DNA of 64,000 bases from Chaetoderma sp. LZ-2023a (taxonomy: Eukaryota > Mollusca > Caudofoveata > Chaetodermatida > Chaetodermatidae), in contig CM067365.1 of NCBI GenBank assembly GCA_034401795.1, forward strand, positions 17,103,166-17,167,165, written 5' to 3'. The notes under the pieces are model-generated. The model was not told the DNA's origin. It saw only the letters and a list, made by a program, of their open reading frames with translations, and made no database searches. This document shows positions 62,561 to 64,000 of this stretch, piece after piece (the stretch's first letter is position 1; every line of letters starts with the position of its first letter). The position numbers and the translations under genes were made by a program.

Positions 62561-62939
62561 TAAAACTGCTATACAAGACTCAGAAAGTATGATGTAGTTA
62601 GAGAGCAGTAAAGTACTATACATTGCCTAAGGAATTGTGCTGTAAAGTTTGTTTCATTCTATATATGCATTGATAATATGTGTGTTACATAAAACATAAA
62701 ATCATGTGAATATTTTGAAAACCATGTGACTGAAAATTGTTGCTGCCTAAGAACACAACATATTCAGCAAAATTTTCAACATGTTCTAAAGATTTCATTT
62801 CCATCTTCTTTAAAACCAGGCTGATTAAAACTGAGGATAACATGTGTGAAATGTACGTGCAATGAGTTACAGAAGATATGAGAAATCCGTATTAAATTTT
62901 AATTTGTACTGTGCATGTACAATTGAATGTAAGAATTTA

Positions 62940-63115
62940 TCAGAAATAGACACATAAGTATTTCAAAAAGTATTTGAAAATACTCAAATACATTAACAAT
63001 GTATTTAAATACAAATAGTTTTGCCATAAATACTTTTCAAATACAAATACTTTCAAATACCTGAGAAATGTATTTAAAATACTTCAAATACAAATACTTT
63101 TTTATTTGACCCCAT
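62940..63115. repeat. aaatacttttcaaatac-type repeat
   Basis: Dense run of caaatac/aaatact motifs in both orientations, typical of the ends of old non-autonomous transposons; class not determined. Confidence 0.65.
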
Positions 63116-63179
63116 GAATACATAGCACAACTGAAAACTGGAAGTAATGTTCAGCACACAGTATTGTGACGATGAAGAT

Positions 63180-63992
63180 CTGACCAAAGATGTGTAAATC
63201 TGGGGACGTAAACCTGCGGTCAGAAACATCTTATCAGCTACAGGGTAAATCTCTGGAAATAGTTAAAGAGGACTCTAAGGACATAGGTGAACTAATTGAT
63301 GAAGAGCTCTCCTTCGAGAAGCATATCAGTGAAAGAGCTCTCCTTCGAGAAGCATATCAGTGAAAAAGCAAAAAAAGGCAACATCCATGTTCGCAATGAC
63401 CTGGAGAAGGTAACAGTGCACTTAGATCATGCTAGTTCCGTTTGGGCCCCATACAAAATTAAACACAGCGAACAACTAGAATCTATACAAAGGAAGGCAA
63501 CCAGGTAACTACCTGGAATAAAGGACTTGAGCTATCCAGAAAGGCTCAAGAAACTGAAGCTCCAAACACTGAGTTACAGGCATGTTCGAGGAGACATGAT
63601 AGAGATGTACAAGATGATCAGTTCGAAACATGATCAAGACTCATGTGATTTCATAAAAATGTGGTACGACATGACATCAAGATCTAGCAACTGTGGCAAT
63701 TCCAAAAAAGATATATCCACAAAGACCCAGGACATTATTCCACAAAAAAAATTCATTCACTGTACATGCTACACCAAACTGGAACAGCCTCCCTAACCAT
63801 GTTATTTAAGCTAAAATTCTAAACACATGCCTTATGTCTCCTTATGTCCAATCATGTATAATATGTCTGTATATTGTATTGTCATAAATGTTTTCTATCT
63901 CAGGGGTCCACAAGCACAGCCTCTAGTGGACTCCCTGTTATCTAATCATATTTGTAGTTTTTATATTTAGCAAGCGAATAAATCAAATCACA
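63180..63992 (+). pseudogene. CR1/jockey-like LINE 3' end
   Basis: On the + strand: IDEELSFEKHISEKAKKGN, HASSVWAPYKIKHSEQLESI, QRKATR, then KDLSYPERLKKLKLQTL and YRHVRGDMIEMYKMIS are the standard end of CR1/jockey polymerases. A stop after QRKATR, a local duplication (gagctctccttcgagaagca, twice at 63305 and 63337) and a frame break show it is inactive. It ends in an aataaatcaaatc tail at the window edge. Confidence 0.88.
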
Positions 63993-64000
63993 AACAGGCT

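Noticed and set aside
45261-64000. Search for the MOB4 first exon (expected basic RRNRPGTK-type segment)
   Set aside because: No convincing match by eye on the - strand; it may lie beyond the window or in the gap.

Overview
This is an animal (metazoan) nuclear genomic window, AT-rich and gene-poor, with spliced genes using GT-AG introns and a very heavy load of transposons, palindromic repeats and tandem arrays. Protein similarity and the repeat types (DIRS-like tyrosine-recombinase retrotransposons, CR1/jockey-like LINEs, hAT-like MITEs) suggest a marine invertebrate, perhaps a mollusc or another lophotrochozoan. The species cannot be fixed from the sequence alone. There is one 500-base run of N at 42571-43070.

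Two conserved genes are present and converge tail to tail. (1) PAN2, the catalytic subunit of the PAN2-PAN3 poly(A) nuclease, is on the + strand. Its last nine exons run from 1549 to 15295 and cover the end of the inactive ubiquitin-hydrolase-like domain and the whole DEDDh RNase domain; the 5' part lies before the window. (2) MOB4 (phocein), a STRIPAK subunit, is on the - strand. Seven exons run from 45261 down to 23429 and give the last 207 residues; the first exon (about 20 residues) was not found and probably lies beyond 45 kb or outside the window.

Layout. 1-15.3 kb: PAN2 exons in introns full of MITEs, a 21-bp minisatellite, a 1-kb TCA-type repeat and a LINE remnant. 15.3-23.4 kb: intergenic, with a LINE remnant carrying an hAT-like MITE with an exact 8-bp target duplication. 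23.4-45.3 kb: MOB4. One intron holds a complete-looking 7055-bp DIRS-like retrotransposon (29062-36116). Another holds a 2.8-kb array of a 50-bp unit copied from the acceptor side of the neighbouring MOB4 exon. 46.4-49.5 kb: dispersed repeat, then a DIRS recombinase fragment that has grown a roughly 2-kb, 33-bp minisatellite. 51.5-58.3 kb: a second, decayed DIRS-like element with a LINE remnant inside it. 58.3-64 kb: no gene recognised, more MITEs, and a LINE 3' end at the right edge.

The main points for a second look are these. The satellite born from a MOB4 exon places about 56 decoy splice acceptors before the real one. The DIRS element has an internal region that is exactly complementary to its predicted circle junction. 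A minisatellite has grown inside a recombinase gene. Two palindrome families have copies in which private variants are matched between both arms.
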